A DNA stretch of 64,000 nucleotides from assembly GCA_026413225.1 (NCBI GenBank), contig CM048576.1:2922501-2986500 (forward strand), written 5' to 3'. This stretch comes from Otis tarda (Eukaryota > Chordata > Aves > Otidiformes > Otididae). This document shows positions 1-11,056 of this stretch, piece after piece. The stretch's first letter is position 1. The number at the start of each line of letters is the position of its first letter. The translations under genes and the position numbers were made by a program. Below the pieces are notes generated by a model. That model was not told where the DNA came from. It ran no database searches and was given only the letters and a program-made list of their open reading frames with translations.

Positions 1-557
1 GGAGGATGCAGCCCCAGCAGCTGAGGTTGGTGGAGGGACAGTGGCTCATGGCAGCCAGGTGGGGTTACAGCGCGATCACTCTGTGCTTTGGGGGATTTCT
101 GCTAAGAAAAGGCTGTTTCCTCAGGTCACGGGTGGGTCTGGAGGCCTTTATGTGGTCCTGTATCCCACCCATCCACAGAAGGAGCAGAAAAAGCAGCAAA
201 CCTCCCTCTGCAAGGGCTGGAGCTGCTGCAGCACTACCCTCCCCTCTCCTTCTGCCCCCTGCTCTCCGTGCAAATTTAAAGCATGTTCCAGATATGGGCT
301 GACCTTTACAGTACACATGAAAAGGCAAAAGGAGAGTTACAAACGCACAGAAGGGAAAACGGAACGGAAAACAGACCGTGCACAGAATGGGGGAGATGGG
401 GGAGGAAGGGTTTCTGGCCCAGGATCAGTCCTCACCAAAACCAAATCTTCATGTCAACGCCCTCCTGACCCCAAAGGGGAAGTCCCAAGGGCAGACCCTG
501 AACAGCTTCAGCTCAAAAGCCCGTGGGACCAGCAAACAGCAGCAAACCTGCTGGGAA

Positions 558-577
558 CACGTGGACACGTGCACGTG
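558..577. promoter_or_regulatory. Cluster of three CACGTG E-boxes
   Basis: Perfect CACGTG palindromes occupy 558-563, 566-571 and 572-577. The first pair is separated by two bases and the second pair is directly abutted, so three sites fit in 20 bp. CACGTG is the core bound by bHLH and bHLH-ZIP factors (USF, MYC/MAX, MITF/TFE, CLOCK-BMAL1). The sequence shows the sites; binding is inference. No promoter or gene start is evident nearby, so a distal element or a chance cluster are both possible. Confidence 0.45.
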
Positions 578-837
578 GCAAGGACACAGAGGCTCCTGGG
601 GTCCACCCTTCCCCATCACGGCTCTTTGGGCTTTAACTTGGGCCAAGGGCTCCCGCGCTTGTGGGCATGACCCCCTCCTTCCGCCTCCCAGCCGGCAGCG
701 GCGCGCAGGATCAGCTCAGGCTCCTCTCTGCAAGGCGTCCGGGAGCTGAGACAGAGCTGATCCATCTTCCCCGCTGAAAAAGCGTAAACAACTCAGCTGC
801 AGCCTTGGAGTGCAAGAGAGGACACGCAGTTGGAAAT

Positions 838-900
838 TTTAAGGGCCAATTTACTAGGTAATTTACTAAACACGCTAATAATTGACATTGCAAGCACCAT
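838..900. promoter_or_regulatory. AT-rich block with a 9-bp direct repeat
   Basis: The 9-mer AATTTACTA occurs at 848-856 and again at 860-868, a 12-bp period, followed by a TAATAATTGA-type homeodomain core. The block is markedly more AT-rich than its flanks. It may be a small conserved non-coding element; this is judged from texture only. Confidence 0.22.
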
Positions 901-1370
901 ACCGCTGTCCCCAGCTCCCGCCTAATACCCGTAGCAAGAGGGAGAGAACAGCTTTCCCCGTCCTAGCCGCTCCGCAAAGCGTCCTCTGCCAGGCGCGATC
1001 CTCTTTGCCATTTGGGCAGCCGCGCTCCGCTCGATCCCCACCAACGCAACAGCAACCCTGGCAAAAAAACGCTCTCCTGAGTAGCACGCGTATTTCCGAG
1101 CTCTGATTTCACCTGCGGATCTTTGCAAGGGAAGGGTGTGTTGCAATTACCACCTCTTCCCTGGCTGTAATTAAAGACAAACTGAAGGGAGTTACGCCCA
1201 GGCTCCTAGTTTCCCTGAAGCTTTTCCCCGTGCCAAAAAAAAAAATCTCTCTGCTAGAAAACTCCCAGCAGCTTCTTGGAAAAAGGCAGCAGCTCAGACT
1301 GGAGTTACAACCTGTTTCGGATTACGGTAGTTAGACTGGGCTTTCCATCCGGCCAAGAGGAGAGAGACAG

Positions 1371-1430
1371 TGCCCAGGTATCCCACATCCTGCCCAGGTA
1401 TCCCGCATCCTCCCCAGTTATCCCACGTCC
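1371..1430. repeat. Minisatellite, three 20-bp units
   Basis: Three tandem copies of a 20-bp unit built on CCCAGGTATCCCACATCC run at 1371-1390, 1391-1410 and 1411-1430. The first two differ at one position; the third has a few more changes. The array is short and probably arose by local slippage or unequal duplication. Confidence 0.85.
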
Positions 1431-1910
1431 TTCAGCCACCCGCTTCAGGAGGGGATGGACTGTCCTCTCTGGGAGAGGCACCGATGACCAGGTTAGACCT
1501 GGCACCTACAATTTAAGCGACTAAGCCTGGGCGCGGTGAAGCCCAGCCTATGCGTGTATCAGTAACGGTATCTTTACACCCGCGGAAGTTACTCGTTCGG
1601 TCCTGAGAGACATTCAGTTATCCATCCAACGTCATTTAACCCCCGCGCAAACAGGAGGGATGCGAGACGCTTGGTCAGAAATGCTGGTTTTTTTCAAATG
1701 TGAACTTCCCCTGGGACCATGTCGATGTTGGTAAAATCACACTTGTGCTTTGATTGCCCACAATTCACCCCTTTTCATTTCCAGGAACCTTTTCTGGTTC
1801 TTATTGGTTTACATTCTCATCTAGCAAATCTTTTGGAGAGGCGCGCCGCGAACATATCCCCCTTTTCCCCACCGCAAAACTCCATTTCCAGGGCAGGAGA
1901 TCAAATTTGA

Positions 1911-1950
1911 AATTCAAAACCCAATTCAAAATTCAAAACTCAATTCCAAA
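1911..1950. repeat. Short ATTCAAAA-rich simple repeat
   Basis: ATTCAAAA and close variants recur four to five times in 40 bases on the plus strand. It is a cryptically simple, low-complexity patch. Confidence 0.6.
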
Positions 1951-2300
1951 GTAAGACAAACCTAAGCAATACTGACACTGATTCAAAACCAACCCAGTCC
2001 TGGGGCACCACTGGGAGCATTCCTCGTGCCACCATAGCCCAGTTCTCAAAGGACTGGTGAGCATGTTTGCATTTATTTCTGTTCTGCGCCCGGCTGGATC
2101 TACACATTAGAAAAGATGAAAAGCTGAGGAGCAGCGAGTGCTCAAAGGTACAGGGGTTTAAAGAGCCCTCTCAACCACTCTCTCAAGAAAAACCCCAAAC
2201 AAAAACCTCTCCAGCTCCTTAAAGGTGTTTCACTTTGAGCATCTTCAGCCTGAAAATCCCTCAAAACGCGCCACTCACAGCAACCTGGGTCACAACTTGC

Positions 2301-2324
2301 AATTAATCATTCACTCGATTAATT
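2301..2324. repeat. Inverted repeat with AATTAATC arms
   Basis: AATTAATC at 2301-2308 faces its reverse complement GATTAATT at 2317-2324 across an 8-base loop. Both arms contain a TAAT core, so this could be a pair of facing homeodomain sites as readily as a hairpin. Confidence 0.5.
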
Positions 2325-2848
2325 TTGCCTCCTTTTCTGCCTGCGTGTAGCCTGCCGGTCCCTACAGGCACGGCACGCTGCCGGCGTAATTATTCCGCAG
2401 GTGGGCTGCAAGCACGGTGCTGCGCGGTCGCAACCGGCCCGGGAAGTCACAGAGCCAGTAATCGATGCCCACGTTGCCTAGACGGGAGCGTGAGGCCAAG
2501 CCACCCGCAGCACCCGGCGAACAGTACCAGGCACGGACACAAGGTCAAAGCTCTCGCCCAAACGTTTGGGCAGGAGTCAGACTTGACAAATTCCTCTGTT
2601 GGGTGTAAATGACCTTGCTGGGTCATCGCATCGCCCATCCCTCCTCCTCAGCGTGTCTACCAGGAGATGCTCAGCTCCATGCTACTCTCTCCAGCAAAAC
2701 ATTCCTTTTAAAGGGTTGGGGTTTTTATTTTGGTGGTGGTTTTTTCTTTCTTTTTCTTCCATTAGGAGACGTGTTCATTAGCAAAATATCAGAAACCTCT
2801 GGGGCACCTTGTGCTTCTAATTCATTTTCCAAATGTATAATGAGCCAG

Positions 2849-2990
2849 GAGTAAATTTTTTTAGGGTGAATTTAATTGACCTTTGCGGTGGCATTAGGCA
2901 GATTGGCTTGAAGTCTGTTAGAGCTGAATATAACCTGGTGAGATTTTAGGGAACATTATTGGAAAAACCTATTGAGTTGGACTGCTTTTC
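2849..2990. promoter_or_regulatory. Conserved-element-like AT-rich block
   Basis: A high-complexity AT-rich block sits between GC-richer flanks, contains no repeat, and carries TTAATTGACC and CATTATTGG-type cores. Its texture resembles vertebrate conserved non-coding elements. Conservation itself was not measured. Confidence 0.28.
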
Positions 2991-3083
2991 TCCTTTCCTC
3001 CTCCTTTAGCTTTCTTCGCGGAGAAAATGGCTCAAGCATAGAGAGGGATGAACAGACAGAGAGAGAATTAAAAGGGACAAAGT

Positions 3084-3118
3084 GAGGAAAAGAGAAGGAG
3101 GGAGGGAGAGGGGAGCTG
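3084..3118 (+). repeat. Purine tract, near-G-quadruplex
   Basis: An almost uninterrupted purine run contains GGAGGGAGGGAGAGGGG, with three G-runs of at least three plus a GG. This falls just short of the usual four-run quadruplex pattern but could form a triplex or imperfect quadruplex. Confidence 0.5.
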
Positions 3119-3463
3119 CAGAGTGCTGCAGCGGGCTCGGCTGCTCGGGGACGGGCATCAACAGCCACCGACCGAGCAGCTGGCCCATTGGCTCGGTGAC
3201 ACGGCGCCAGCCTACACCAGCTGAGGATCAGGCCCTCCGGCGATGGAAGACATCCCGGCTTTGAGAGAACGGCTCGCGAGCTGCTGGTTCCTGCTGTCTC
3301 ACCGGGAAATACGTATCCGCAGTGGCTGACAGATGTCGGGCTTGGTGCTGCCTTGCTCTGGATGCCACGGCCAGGGACAGCAGCCGGGCATCCGCACCCT
3401 TCTGGGTCAGACAGAAGCGGTCCCTATGGAGGCTGGGGGAAGCAGGTCAGCAACACGTCCCAG

Positions 3464-3485
3464 CTGATATCCAGGAGGATATCAG
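3464..3485. repeat. Perfect 9-bp-arm hairpin, 4-base loop
   Basis: CTGATATCC at 3464-3472 and GGATATCAG at 3477-3485 are exact reverse complements around the loop AGGA. This is the tightest perfect hairpin I noticed by eye. No gene or terminator context gives it a role. Confidence 0.6.
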
Positions 3486-6049
3486 ACCTCCAGGACTGCT
3501 CATAGGGGCTCTCCAGGGGCCGCTGAGAAGCAGTAAAAGGTGAAAACCACTGAATTTCACTCCAGTGCAGAGGAAATGCCATGCAAGTAGGCACCACCCT
3601 ACCAAGCCACATCCTGCGCACCCCTGCGACCCTGGTCTCGTGCTCTCAGAGCATGCCTGGGACCCAAACCTGCCGTGCTGCTACCCATACGGCACACGGA
3701 GGCTGCAGGCACCCCAGCAGCCCCACGTACGTACCCAGATGTTTAGAAAACACCCAAGCCTTGTACCAGTGTCGTAGTTCAGCCCTGCTTGGGACGAAGC
3801 TACGCAGCCTCTCCCTCGCTCTCCCCACCCCAAGCAGAGCAGGAACGGTGACTGGGGGCTGTGGTCACTCATTACATGTTGATTTCTGCCACTCCTTCCT
3901 CCTTGGGGAAAGAACTCCTCACATTCCTCCCCTGCTCCAGCCTGGGGTCCCTCCCACGGGCTACAGTCCTTCGTGGGGTCCTCTTCCACCCTTCCCCACA
4001 CCGACCGCAGGAGCGTTACATGCTTACAGCTAAGTTATGACCCCAGCCCACTGGGACTCAGCTCTCCCAAGCATCCCACCACAATTCGGGGACCTGACAC
4101 CCCAGCAAGGGCTCTGCCTCCCAGCACCACCCTGCTTTGCAGCCGCCTCTCGAAGCCAACACGGGCGGCCAGCTCTCAGCCCAGAAACGAGAGCTGGCAA
4201 ATCAGCCTGGGAAAATCTGCTCGGCGGAATTTTGAAACATCACTTGTTGTCTGGTGTTTTTTTTCCCACCTAGCTCTGATAATCTCACGCACACCCAGGG
4301 GCGGGGTATGAAACGCCAGGCTCACCCCAGCCCACACCATTCCCACCGCGTGTGCAGCAATCCTCCCTGAACTCATCCCTCTGTCACGGATGAGACAGGG
4401 TGCAAACCCCAGACCTGGCCCCAGGGCAGGGCTGAACCCGGCTACCCCTGGGCTGGGGCTGCTGCCCCGATGCTGAAACCGTCCTGCGTACGGAGAGATG
4501 CTCTGAGCATCTCTGAGCCGCGATGCTCTGAGCCGTGGCAGAGGCAGCTCTTGCTTGCTTTCCCCCTGCTGCGACATAAATGAGATTTTCAAGCGTCCCG
4601 ATTTCCAGTTACAAACCCTCTGCCACGCGCTGACCGGTGCTAAACGCGCCCGTTGTGCCGGCGGGCCTTCGCTCGCGCGAACGCTGACGCACAAACCGGG
4701 GGTGCCGGATGCCTCTTGCTCCTCTCCCTGCGCCAAACCGGTCACAAAAGGGTTACCGACCTGCTCTCCTTTCCCACCTTTGCTGGTTTCTGCTCGTCCC
4801 CCGGAGAGGCTGCGGTGAGGGAGAGAGGGGTTTCAAAAGAGAGCCGGAAAATGAGAGGGAAAAGGGGAACATTTCAGCTGGATGCAGGGGAATGGAAGGC
4901 TTTGTGGTTTAGAAAATTAAGGGTGTAAGGGGTCTCTTTGTGCTAAACGCTCTGGATGGGATGAAAGCTCAGCTGGGCAGGGGAGCTGGGGTGACGTCGA
5001 GAACAATTTTTAGCCCTGTTAGATATTAATTTCCCATATATCATCCGCCTGTCCCCTGCCTGTTTGAATCGCTCAAGGTTTCAGGCTTCAAAGCGCACCA
5101 CGACCGCCATCCGCACAAAGCTCACGGATCCGTGGGGAGCCGCGCCAGCAGGTTACAGCCTCGCGGCCCAGCGGGACCCCCTCCCGCACGGCCGCCCCCC
5201 TCCATCCCCCAGCCAGGGCCAGGTCCCGGGATGCAGCGGCTCGTGCCACCGCGTGGCGAGTTCCTCTGGTCTCTGCTGTGGGGGCCAAGCCGGAGCAGAT
5301 GAAAGCGCTGACCCACTTTGCGACTCAAAGCGCTCATTAAAACCCAACCGCGTGTATGCAGACGCCTGGAAAAAGCTGCTGGGGTCACAAACCCCATCCC
5401 TCGCATCCCTGTCACTGATGAAGCACCTACCACAATCAATGGCGCTTTGTGAGGCCGTGTCAGCTAACGGGGATAAGGCCGTTTATTGTCTCAGCAGTGG
5501 AAAAGCTGACGCACCACAAAGGCGGCCCCTTTCCCTGACTCCGAGCGGGCAGCCTGCAAATTATCTGGGGGCTTTCCAGGATGATTTGGCTTTGACAAGA
5601 GGCTTCTGTCCTCCAGCAAGACGCCCGGGCTCACGGCGGTGCCAGGGTCCCCCCTCCTCACCCGTCCTCGCTGGGAAAAGCAGCAGCGCATCTTCAAATC
5701 CCCACCCTAAGGCTTTGCAGCAATTTGATGACACCACCAGCGAGTTTTCCTGCGGTGCCTGACCCGAGCACAGAGCAAGGCAGGCGGAGGTATTCTCAGT
5801 TTGGAGGCACGACCGACGGAAGGGCAGGAGGCAGAGCCGAACCTGAACCGGAGCCAGGCCAGGCGAAGCCCTACCATCTGCCTGCTGCACGGCCCAACGA
5901 GCTGAGGTTACCTGACTGAAATAGCAAGCGCATAAATATCAAACAAAATAAACAGCAGTCATCATTAATGAAAAAAAAAAAAAAATAGCCTTTCCTTTTT
6001 TGCTCCTGCACTTTGCAGCCGCAGTGCTGAGGGCACATCACACGCCAGA

Positions 6050-6145
6050 GTAACAACTAATTATAAGTACCAATTACGATGATAATGAAATAATCCACCT
6101 GCGAAAGCTGACTCCCATTAATTTTCCTCTGCTGTAAATAAGGTT
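6050..6145. promoter_or_regulatory. TAAT-rich conserved-element-like block
   Basis: Dense homeodomain cores (TAATTA, CAATTAC, GATAATGAAATAATCC, ATTAATTTT) occur in about 95 bp, bounded by GC-richer sequence. The block immediately precedes the CR1 insertion at 6267. Enhancer-like texture is visible; function is inferred. Confidence 0.3.
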
Positions 6146-6266
6146 GAGCACTGGCACCGGACACGGCAAGCGGGGTGGTTTCACCCTGCCCTGTGCTACG
6201 AAACCACACGGGCACAGGAGACAGGGACGTCCTCGCACCCCCGAGACCTTCCCACAGCAGCGAGTT

Positions 6267-6413
6267 CACAGAACCACAGAATGGTTTGGGTTGGAAAGGA
6301 TCTTAAAGATCATCTCGTTCCAACCCCCCTGCCCTGGGCAGGGACACCTTCCACCAGACCAGGTTCTCAAAGCCCCGTCCAACCTGGCCTTGGACACTTC
6401 CAGGGATGGGGCA
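6267..6413 (-). mobile_element. CR1 LINE, 3' end, 5'-truncated
   Basis: Read on the plus strand, this is the reverse complement of the avian CR1 tail. The octamer tail (CACAGAAC CACAGAAT) comes first, then GGTTTGGGTTGGAA, then the AAAGATCATCT and CCAACCCCCCTGCC blocks, ending near CAGGGATGGGGCA. The element therefore lies on the minus strand, with its 3' end at about 6267 and a 5' truncation near 6413, losing both ORFs and most of the UTR. CR1 is the dominant LINE of birds and is usually 5'-truncated. The match to the family pattern is close, so this is a fairly young copy and the strongest evidence that the window is avian. Confidence 0.95.
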
Positions 6414-7369
6414 GGTTCCCCTCGTCAGCAGAAAAAACTGTGCGCTATTTGGGGTGAACCAGAAGAAAACCAGCACCACTAAGACTTGATTTATCCCCTC
6501 CTTCCAACGACTGAAAGCAAAGTGAAGCTTTTATTTCGCAATACTGTCGGCAGCAGGGAAAAAAAAAAGGGGTGAAGGAGGAGACTTTGGATGGAGACGC
6601 TGAGGAGCAGCGTTTTTCCCCTCCTAGACTGTGACTCAGGAAAGCACGTGGGCACGGACTGATGCGTAAGCCAGCGTTCGGCAACAGCCTGGCTGTTGAA
6701 GTACTCCGGGTTTGCACTTCATCCCTCTCCTGAGTCAGAGCCCGCACCTCGCTCCCGACTCATCTCGTGTAAGGCCGTGATGTCGCTTGGCTGACCCGCG
6801 CCTCCGTTCATCCACAGGGAGACCAGCGATAACGATGCTAATGCAGAGCTCTTCTCTGCTCCCACTGAGAAGCGAGAAACGCACGCCGCTCTCCGGCTTT
6901 GGGTCTTGGTTTCGATTGCGGAGGAGCCTGGGCGACGCATCGCATCAGCCAGGATGGCAACCGAGCCCCGAAACGCTCGCCTTCAACCTCGCAGCTAGCC
7001 AAAGAGCAGTATTTGGCCAGAAACGCACAACTTGTGGGCTGCAGAGAGGGAAAAGCAAAAAGCCTGCGTGCCAGAGAGGGGTCAGAAGACTCTCACGTCC
7101 CTCAGACAGAATTTTCCCAGCCCAAATGCTTTTGGGCCACGAGATGTGCAGAAAACCACGGGGCTGGGGCTGGCACCAAGGGGTGAGCAAGGCCTGTGGG
7201 ATTTTTTTGTTTGTTTGTTTTGTTTTCACCTGATGGTGTGTTTGCTAGAAAATGTCATTTTCAAGAACTGAAACTATCTGTGGATTCAAGTCAGGTTTAG
7301 CGAATGGTTTTCGCAGAAAATAAATAGAACAGGGAGAGGAGGGAGCTGAGGAGAAGTCAAAACATCTCG

Positions 7370-7560
7370 CGGTGATGTTTCTTGCGCGTTACATTTCAAT
7401 CTCTCACTTGAAATGTCATTGTCATTCCAAAAAATTGACATTTATATAAAGGTTAAAAAAAGGCTATGTAAGTCAAGCATATGGGTTTACTTTCAGGTTT
7501 GCATAAACTGTTTCATTATTATTTGACAGAAACAGTGATTTTATGCCATGAGAAAAAAAT
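7370..7560. promoter_or_regulatory. Conserved-element-like AT-rich block
   Basis: About 190 bp of AT-rich, non-repetitive sequence includes related ATTTCAATCT, AAATGTCATTGTCATTCC and TTGACATTTATATAAA segments and a TTCATTATTATTTGACAG segment. TGACAG is a MEIS/TGIF core. It has the texture of a vertebrate conserved non-coding element; alignment would decide. Confidence 0.3.
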
Positions 7561-8146
7561 AAAAACCAATACCAAACCTCCCTGCTTTTCTCTGAGGTGA
7601 CCCCAAGCCAATGTTATTTCTTCGCTCTGGCCACCAACCAAGCTGTGAAAAATAATTTTGCAAGCCATTATTCACCCAAAATTAGCGCAGAGCACCGCTG
7701 AGGGCAGACGAGCGAGTGGAGCCATTCCCACCGGAGGGAATCTTTCGGAGCAGCGTAGGTGGGCAGAACCTCCCCGAAAAGTCATCATGGGATTCAGCAA
7801 AACCAGCCCCAGTCCTTACGGCACTCGTGGAGGATGCTAAACCACCATCAACGTGATAAAAATGGGGCTGAAACATGACGCAACCAGCACGGCCAGGGAA
7901 TGTAAACTGTCCCATCCATCCTGACTTTGACCCCGGGTCCCGGGAAGCCCATGGAAGTGTAACCACTTGCTCCCACCAATTTAACTCTATTATAATTATA
8001 ATGCCATGCTTCCAGGCGGGTTTTTTATTTCCAAACCCTGGAAATCTGAACAAACAACTCCCCCACCCCGAGGCAGAAAAGGCCCTTTCATCCAAGCTCT
8101 GAAAGAAAGGGTCAGAGTCCCGATTTTTCTCAATTTCCCCCCGCGC

Positions 8147-8161
8147 TGACGTAATGCAAAT
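8147..8161 (+). promoter_or_regulatory. CRE-like site overlapping a POU octamer
   Basis: TGACGTAA at 8147-8154 shares one base with the perfect octamer ATGCAAAT at 8154-8161. TGACGTAA fits ATF/CREB/PAR-bZIP-type sites, and ATGCAAAT is the canonical POU (OCT) site. The sequence shows the composite; its use is inference. Confidence 0.35.
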
Positions 8162-8889
8162 AAAAATTACAGGGCTGGGGAAATGATTGACTGGAAAACA
8201 GAGGGAAAATTTCTCAGTGAAACGGCCAGTCAATGGGTCTTTTGTGATATAGCAATTTGAAATTTCCAACAGGAGGGGAAATATCCAGCCCAGCTTCAGG
8301 AAGATGCTTGCCCTCCCCTGCGTTTCTCAGGGCTGGGAATGCGGTTGTCTCCACGGGCAGCATCAACAAGCAGGACTGGCCAGGGAAGGACCGAGATCTC
8401 CAGCTCCTTCCAACTTCACATGTGGTTGGATCCCAAAGTCCCTTAAAAACAGCGTCGGCTCTTCCCAACAGCGACAAAAACTCAAATCAGAGCAAAAGGT
8501 TTCAGCAGCCAGAGCGCTAGCAACATTTCTGATCTGGATGTCAACCCTGCAGCAGCTCCTTTTCTGTCCTTTTTAATTCTTTAGTTGTTTTTATTTTTTA
8601 ATATTTATTTATTCTTCTTTTTAAACAAAGCTTCAGCATCCTTAGAAAAAGAACGCGTGTTTTTCTATTCTGCGCTTGGGTGATTCTCAGCCCCCTGACA
8701 GAGAATCCAGAGGTGTTAACAAAATACAAATGGATCACCATAATCACCATAATTGTGGATCGGGTGGTTTTTATTCACTCCAACCTCCTCTGTGGTGTTT
8801 CTTCAAAAGAAAAGTGGGGGTTGTGGGGTTGGAACCTAGTAGAGAAGCGAAGAAAAGAAAACCTGTAAGCCTAAATGGGCTGCACAGAT

Positions 8890-9235
8890 TTATGAAGAAT
8901 TAGTTTAGTCCTGGGGACCTTGTGACATGAGAGTCCAACCAAACTCTATTCTTTGCTTTATGATGTTTTCAAGCCCCCTCAATGCAATTATTTCCTTGTC
9001 TCCCTGCAGCCCATCCATTATTCTCTCTAATAATATGTTTTCTAAAACTCCTTTCCATAAACAACCATAGCAGGCAGCGAGGAGCCTCATTGTTATTGAT
9101 ATCATGTCACATCACCAGTAAAACGGCTTATGGAAAATGGACTGTGAATGGAGATGGTTTCCATTTAAAACATCCCGACCTTTTCCATTGTTTCAAGATA
9201 AATCAAGCTAATGCGCAGTGACGTCACGCGTGGAA
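8890..9235. promoter_or_regulatory. Long conserved-element-like block ending in a CRE
   Basis: About 345 bp of repeat-free AT-rich sequence includes CATTATTCTCTCTAATAATATG, CATTGTTATTGATATCATG, CCATTTAAAACATCCC and CATTGTTTCAAGATAAATC-like segments, the ATTGTT cores fitting SOX sites. It ends at a perfect CRE (9219-9226). A 66-codon minus-strand open frame at 8905-9105 has no recognisable domain and is not called. This is one of the most enhancer-like blocks in the window by texture. Confidence 0.35.
9219..9226. promoter_or_regulatory. Perfect CRE palindrome TGACGTCA
   Basis: Full palindromic cAMP-response element inside TGCGCAGTGACGTCACGCG, so flanked by CpGs. CREB/ATF family factors bind this core. 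No promoter is evident. Confidence 0.4.
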
Positions 9236-10905
9236 ATTCAGCCGCGACGCTGCTGGCGACTGGAGGGGTCATTTTAGGGGCAAGGCTGAGAAAATCTTCC
9301 TGCGGATCCCAAACTGACGGCAGGAGAGGGGCTCCCGGAGGAATTTCACTTGCTCCTTCCACCGAATCCGGCCCTACGCCGTTGCTCGCCTGCCAGCAAG
9401 CAACGACTCTCTTTGCCCGAGCTGCAGCCGCCAAACTTTGAAAAGCAAAAGGCTTACAAGTTCACGTGCCCTTGAACATCACAGTCACGCAAGGAAAGAG
9501 CACGGCCCCCAAACAGCTACAGCGAGACACGCTGATGCTGTCCCTGCACGCAAGCACATGGGTCATGCTCACTCCATCAATTAAAACAGTCCAGCTACGA
9601 CACTGGCAACATCAACGAGGGAGTAATAAACTTGCTTTGCTTTCTAGCTAGACTCAAGAGTATGTCTGACCCCTTCCACCACCCCCAAAGCTCATCCACA
9701 TCTCTAAAAATTTCAGGTACAGCCTGATTTATCCGAAGCCTTGAAAATCAATCCTTATGATGAGGAACCAGCCCATTCATAGCTTCAAGAATAAAGATTT
9801 TGTGTTAAAAGATCAAGAGAGAAAATCACTTCTTTGCTATTAGGGAGAATAAAAATAAAAATCAGTGTGCCCCAACACAGCTGGAAGCAGCCCCACAGGG
9901 TGAGCTCACCGATCCCGGAGGCCCCGCGTCCTTCCTCATCCTCCTATTTACGCTGGCATTTCTGCACCGGGAGCAGCCAGGCAGTGCACTTTCCCCAGGG
10001 ACCAGATTTTTATCTTCCTAATCATGCTCCGGGACCAACACATGGAAACATTTACTGGTCCAGAAAGCATTTGTACAGTTCCAGTAACCAAGCCCTTTTG
10101 AAATACTCTTTTCCACTTGATCGTGGGAGCTGATAGCTCATGAGCCGCTAGCTAGAGATTGATGCTTCGTATGGTTGAAAGCTAAAACTCCGCGCAGAGT
10201 ACATAGCGCTGCTTTCTAGCTCTAGTGGTTTTCATAACACCCGGCAGCAATATCATGTCAGAACAGCAGCTGCAAAATCTGCTCTTCAATTATTGCCAGC
10301 TTCCAGTTCAAGGAGAGCTAAATCCAGGGGTCTGGTGCAACCTGGTGTAAAATGCAGCTCCTAACAGGGCTCCCTTTCCCCCCTCCCCATCCCATCCATA
10401 TTTCAGGAGCAGCCAGGTGTCTGCACCGAATTAGAGACTGCGGCGTTCAAAGGCGCGCGTTGCTAGAGGCATTCCCTGCCACGTACGGCTGAGATAGATG
10501 GGATAAATGCTATGGGCAACTAAAACCTTATTGCTTTCGGCCTCAAAGGGGACCTTCAACCCTTCCCACCATCTTTTGCAGCCTGCAAAGGGGCAGGTTG
10601 AGCAGCAGAAAATGGTAGTTGGGACCGGCTTTCCTGTCTGTACTCATTTAGCCCAGGAAAAATGCAAAGGGGAGATGCATTTCCAAAAAAAAAATGCCAC
10701 CTTCAGGGAGAGCAACCTACATCACATTGGCTTGGGCATACAAGCACGTTAGAGACTACGGGAGCAGGTCCTACAGAGAGACGGGTGCGTGCTAACCCTG
10801 CTGCCTCGTCACTTTAGAGCCTTATATCCTGGACTCTCCCGCCATTCCCAACAAGAAGATTTTGGCAGTTAAAATTCACCAGATTACACACGTTTTCCCC
10901 CGCAC

Positions 10906-10945
10906 AGATTATTTAGACAGCAAAGAGATTATTCAGACAGCAGGG
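10906..10945. repeat. 20-bp tandem duplication
   Basis: Two adjacent 20-mers, AGATTATTTAGACAGCAAAG at 10906-10925 and a copy at 10926-10945 differing at three positions. It is a local duplication containing GATTA and AGACAG motifs. Confidence 0.85.
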
Positions 10946-11056
10946 CTGCCGAGCTTCCCCCCTGCAACGACACGTGCAAACGTCTCCTGAGGAATTCTGT
11001 GGACCTGATAGCACCACGCATGGGTTTTGCAAAACCCAAAAGCAAAGAGTTTCATT

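Larger units (their letters stand above)
1..2848. other. Non-coding stretch, no gene seen
   Basis: No frame here shows a recognisable domain or plausible exon chain; the open frames are short and overlap on both strands. The stretch holds the triple E-box at 558-577, an AT-rich patch at 838-900, a 20-bp minisatellite at 1371-1430, a simple ATTCAAAA-rich patch at 1911-1950 and a small hairpin at 2301-2324. Absence of a gene is judged by reading only; a short non-coding exon could be missed. Confidence 0.6.
2991..6049. other. Non-coding stretch, no gene seen
   Basis: G+C-moderate sequence with CpG-containing patches (for example 4630-4700 and 5080-5240). It includes an open frame at 5064-5762 that begins at TTG, is matched by open frames on the other strand and has no recognisable domain, so it is not called as a gene. 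Also present are a purine tract at 3084-3118, a perfect hairpin at 3464-3485, a short repeated GATGCTCTGAGC motif around 4497-4537 and an A15 run at 5971-5985. Confidence 0.6.
6426..8889. other. Non-coding stretch, no gene seen
   Basis: Open frames on both strands (the longest is on the minus strand, 7682-8269) have no recognisable domain and overlap one another. The stretch includes an AP-1 core TGAGTCA near 6729, a T-rich TTTG repeat near 7205-7222, the block at 7370-7560, a CRE-like/octamer composite at 8147-8161, an AT-rich run at 8565-8630 and a 9-bp tandem ATCACCATA at 8734-8751. Confidence 0.6.

Noticed and set aside
4176-4745. 189-codon minus-strand open frame
   Set aside because: CpG-rich stretch open in several frames at once; low-complexity Ser/Pro/Gly/Arg composition.
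5064-5762. 232-codon plus-strand open frame
   Set aside because: Starts at TTG, shares its span with several minus-strand open frames, no domain or splice context; explained by GC/CpG-rich composition.
7682-8269. 195-codon minus-strand open frame
   Set aside because: Runs through AT-rich and CRE/octamer-containing sequence, no family resemblance, begins and ends without splice or promoter context.
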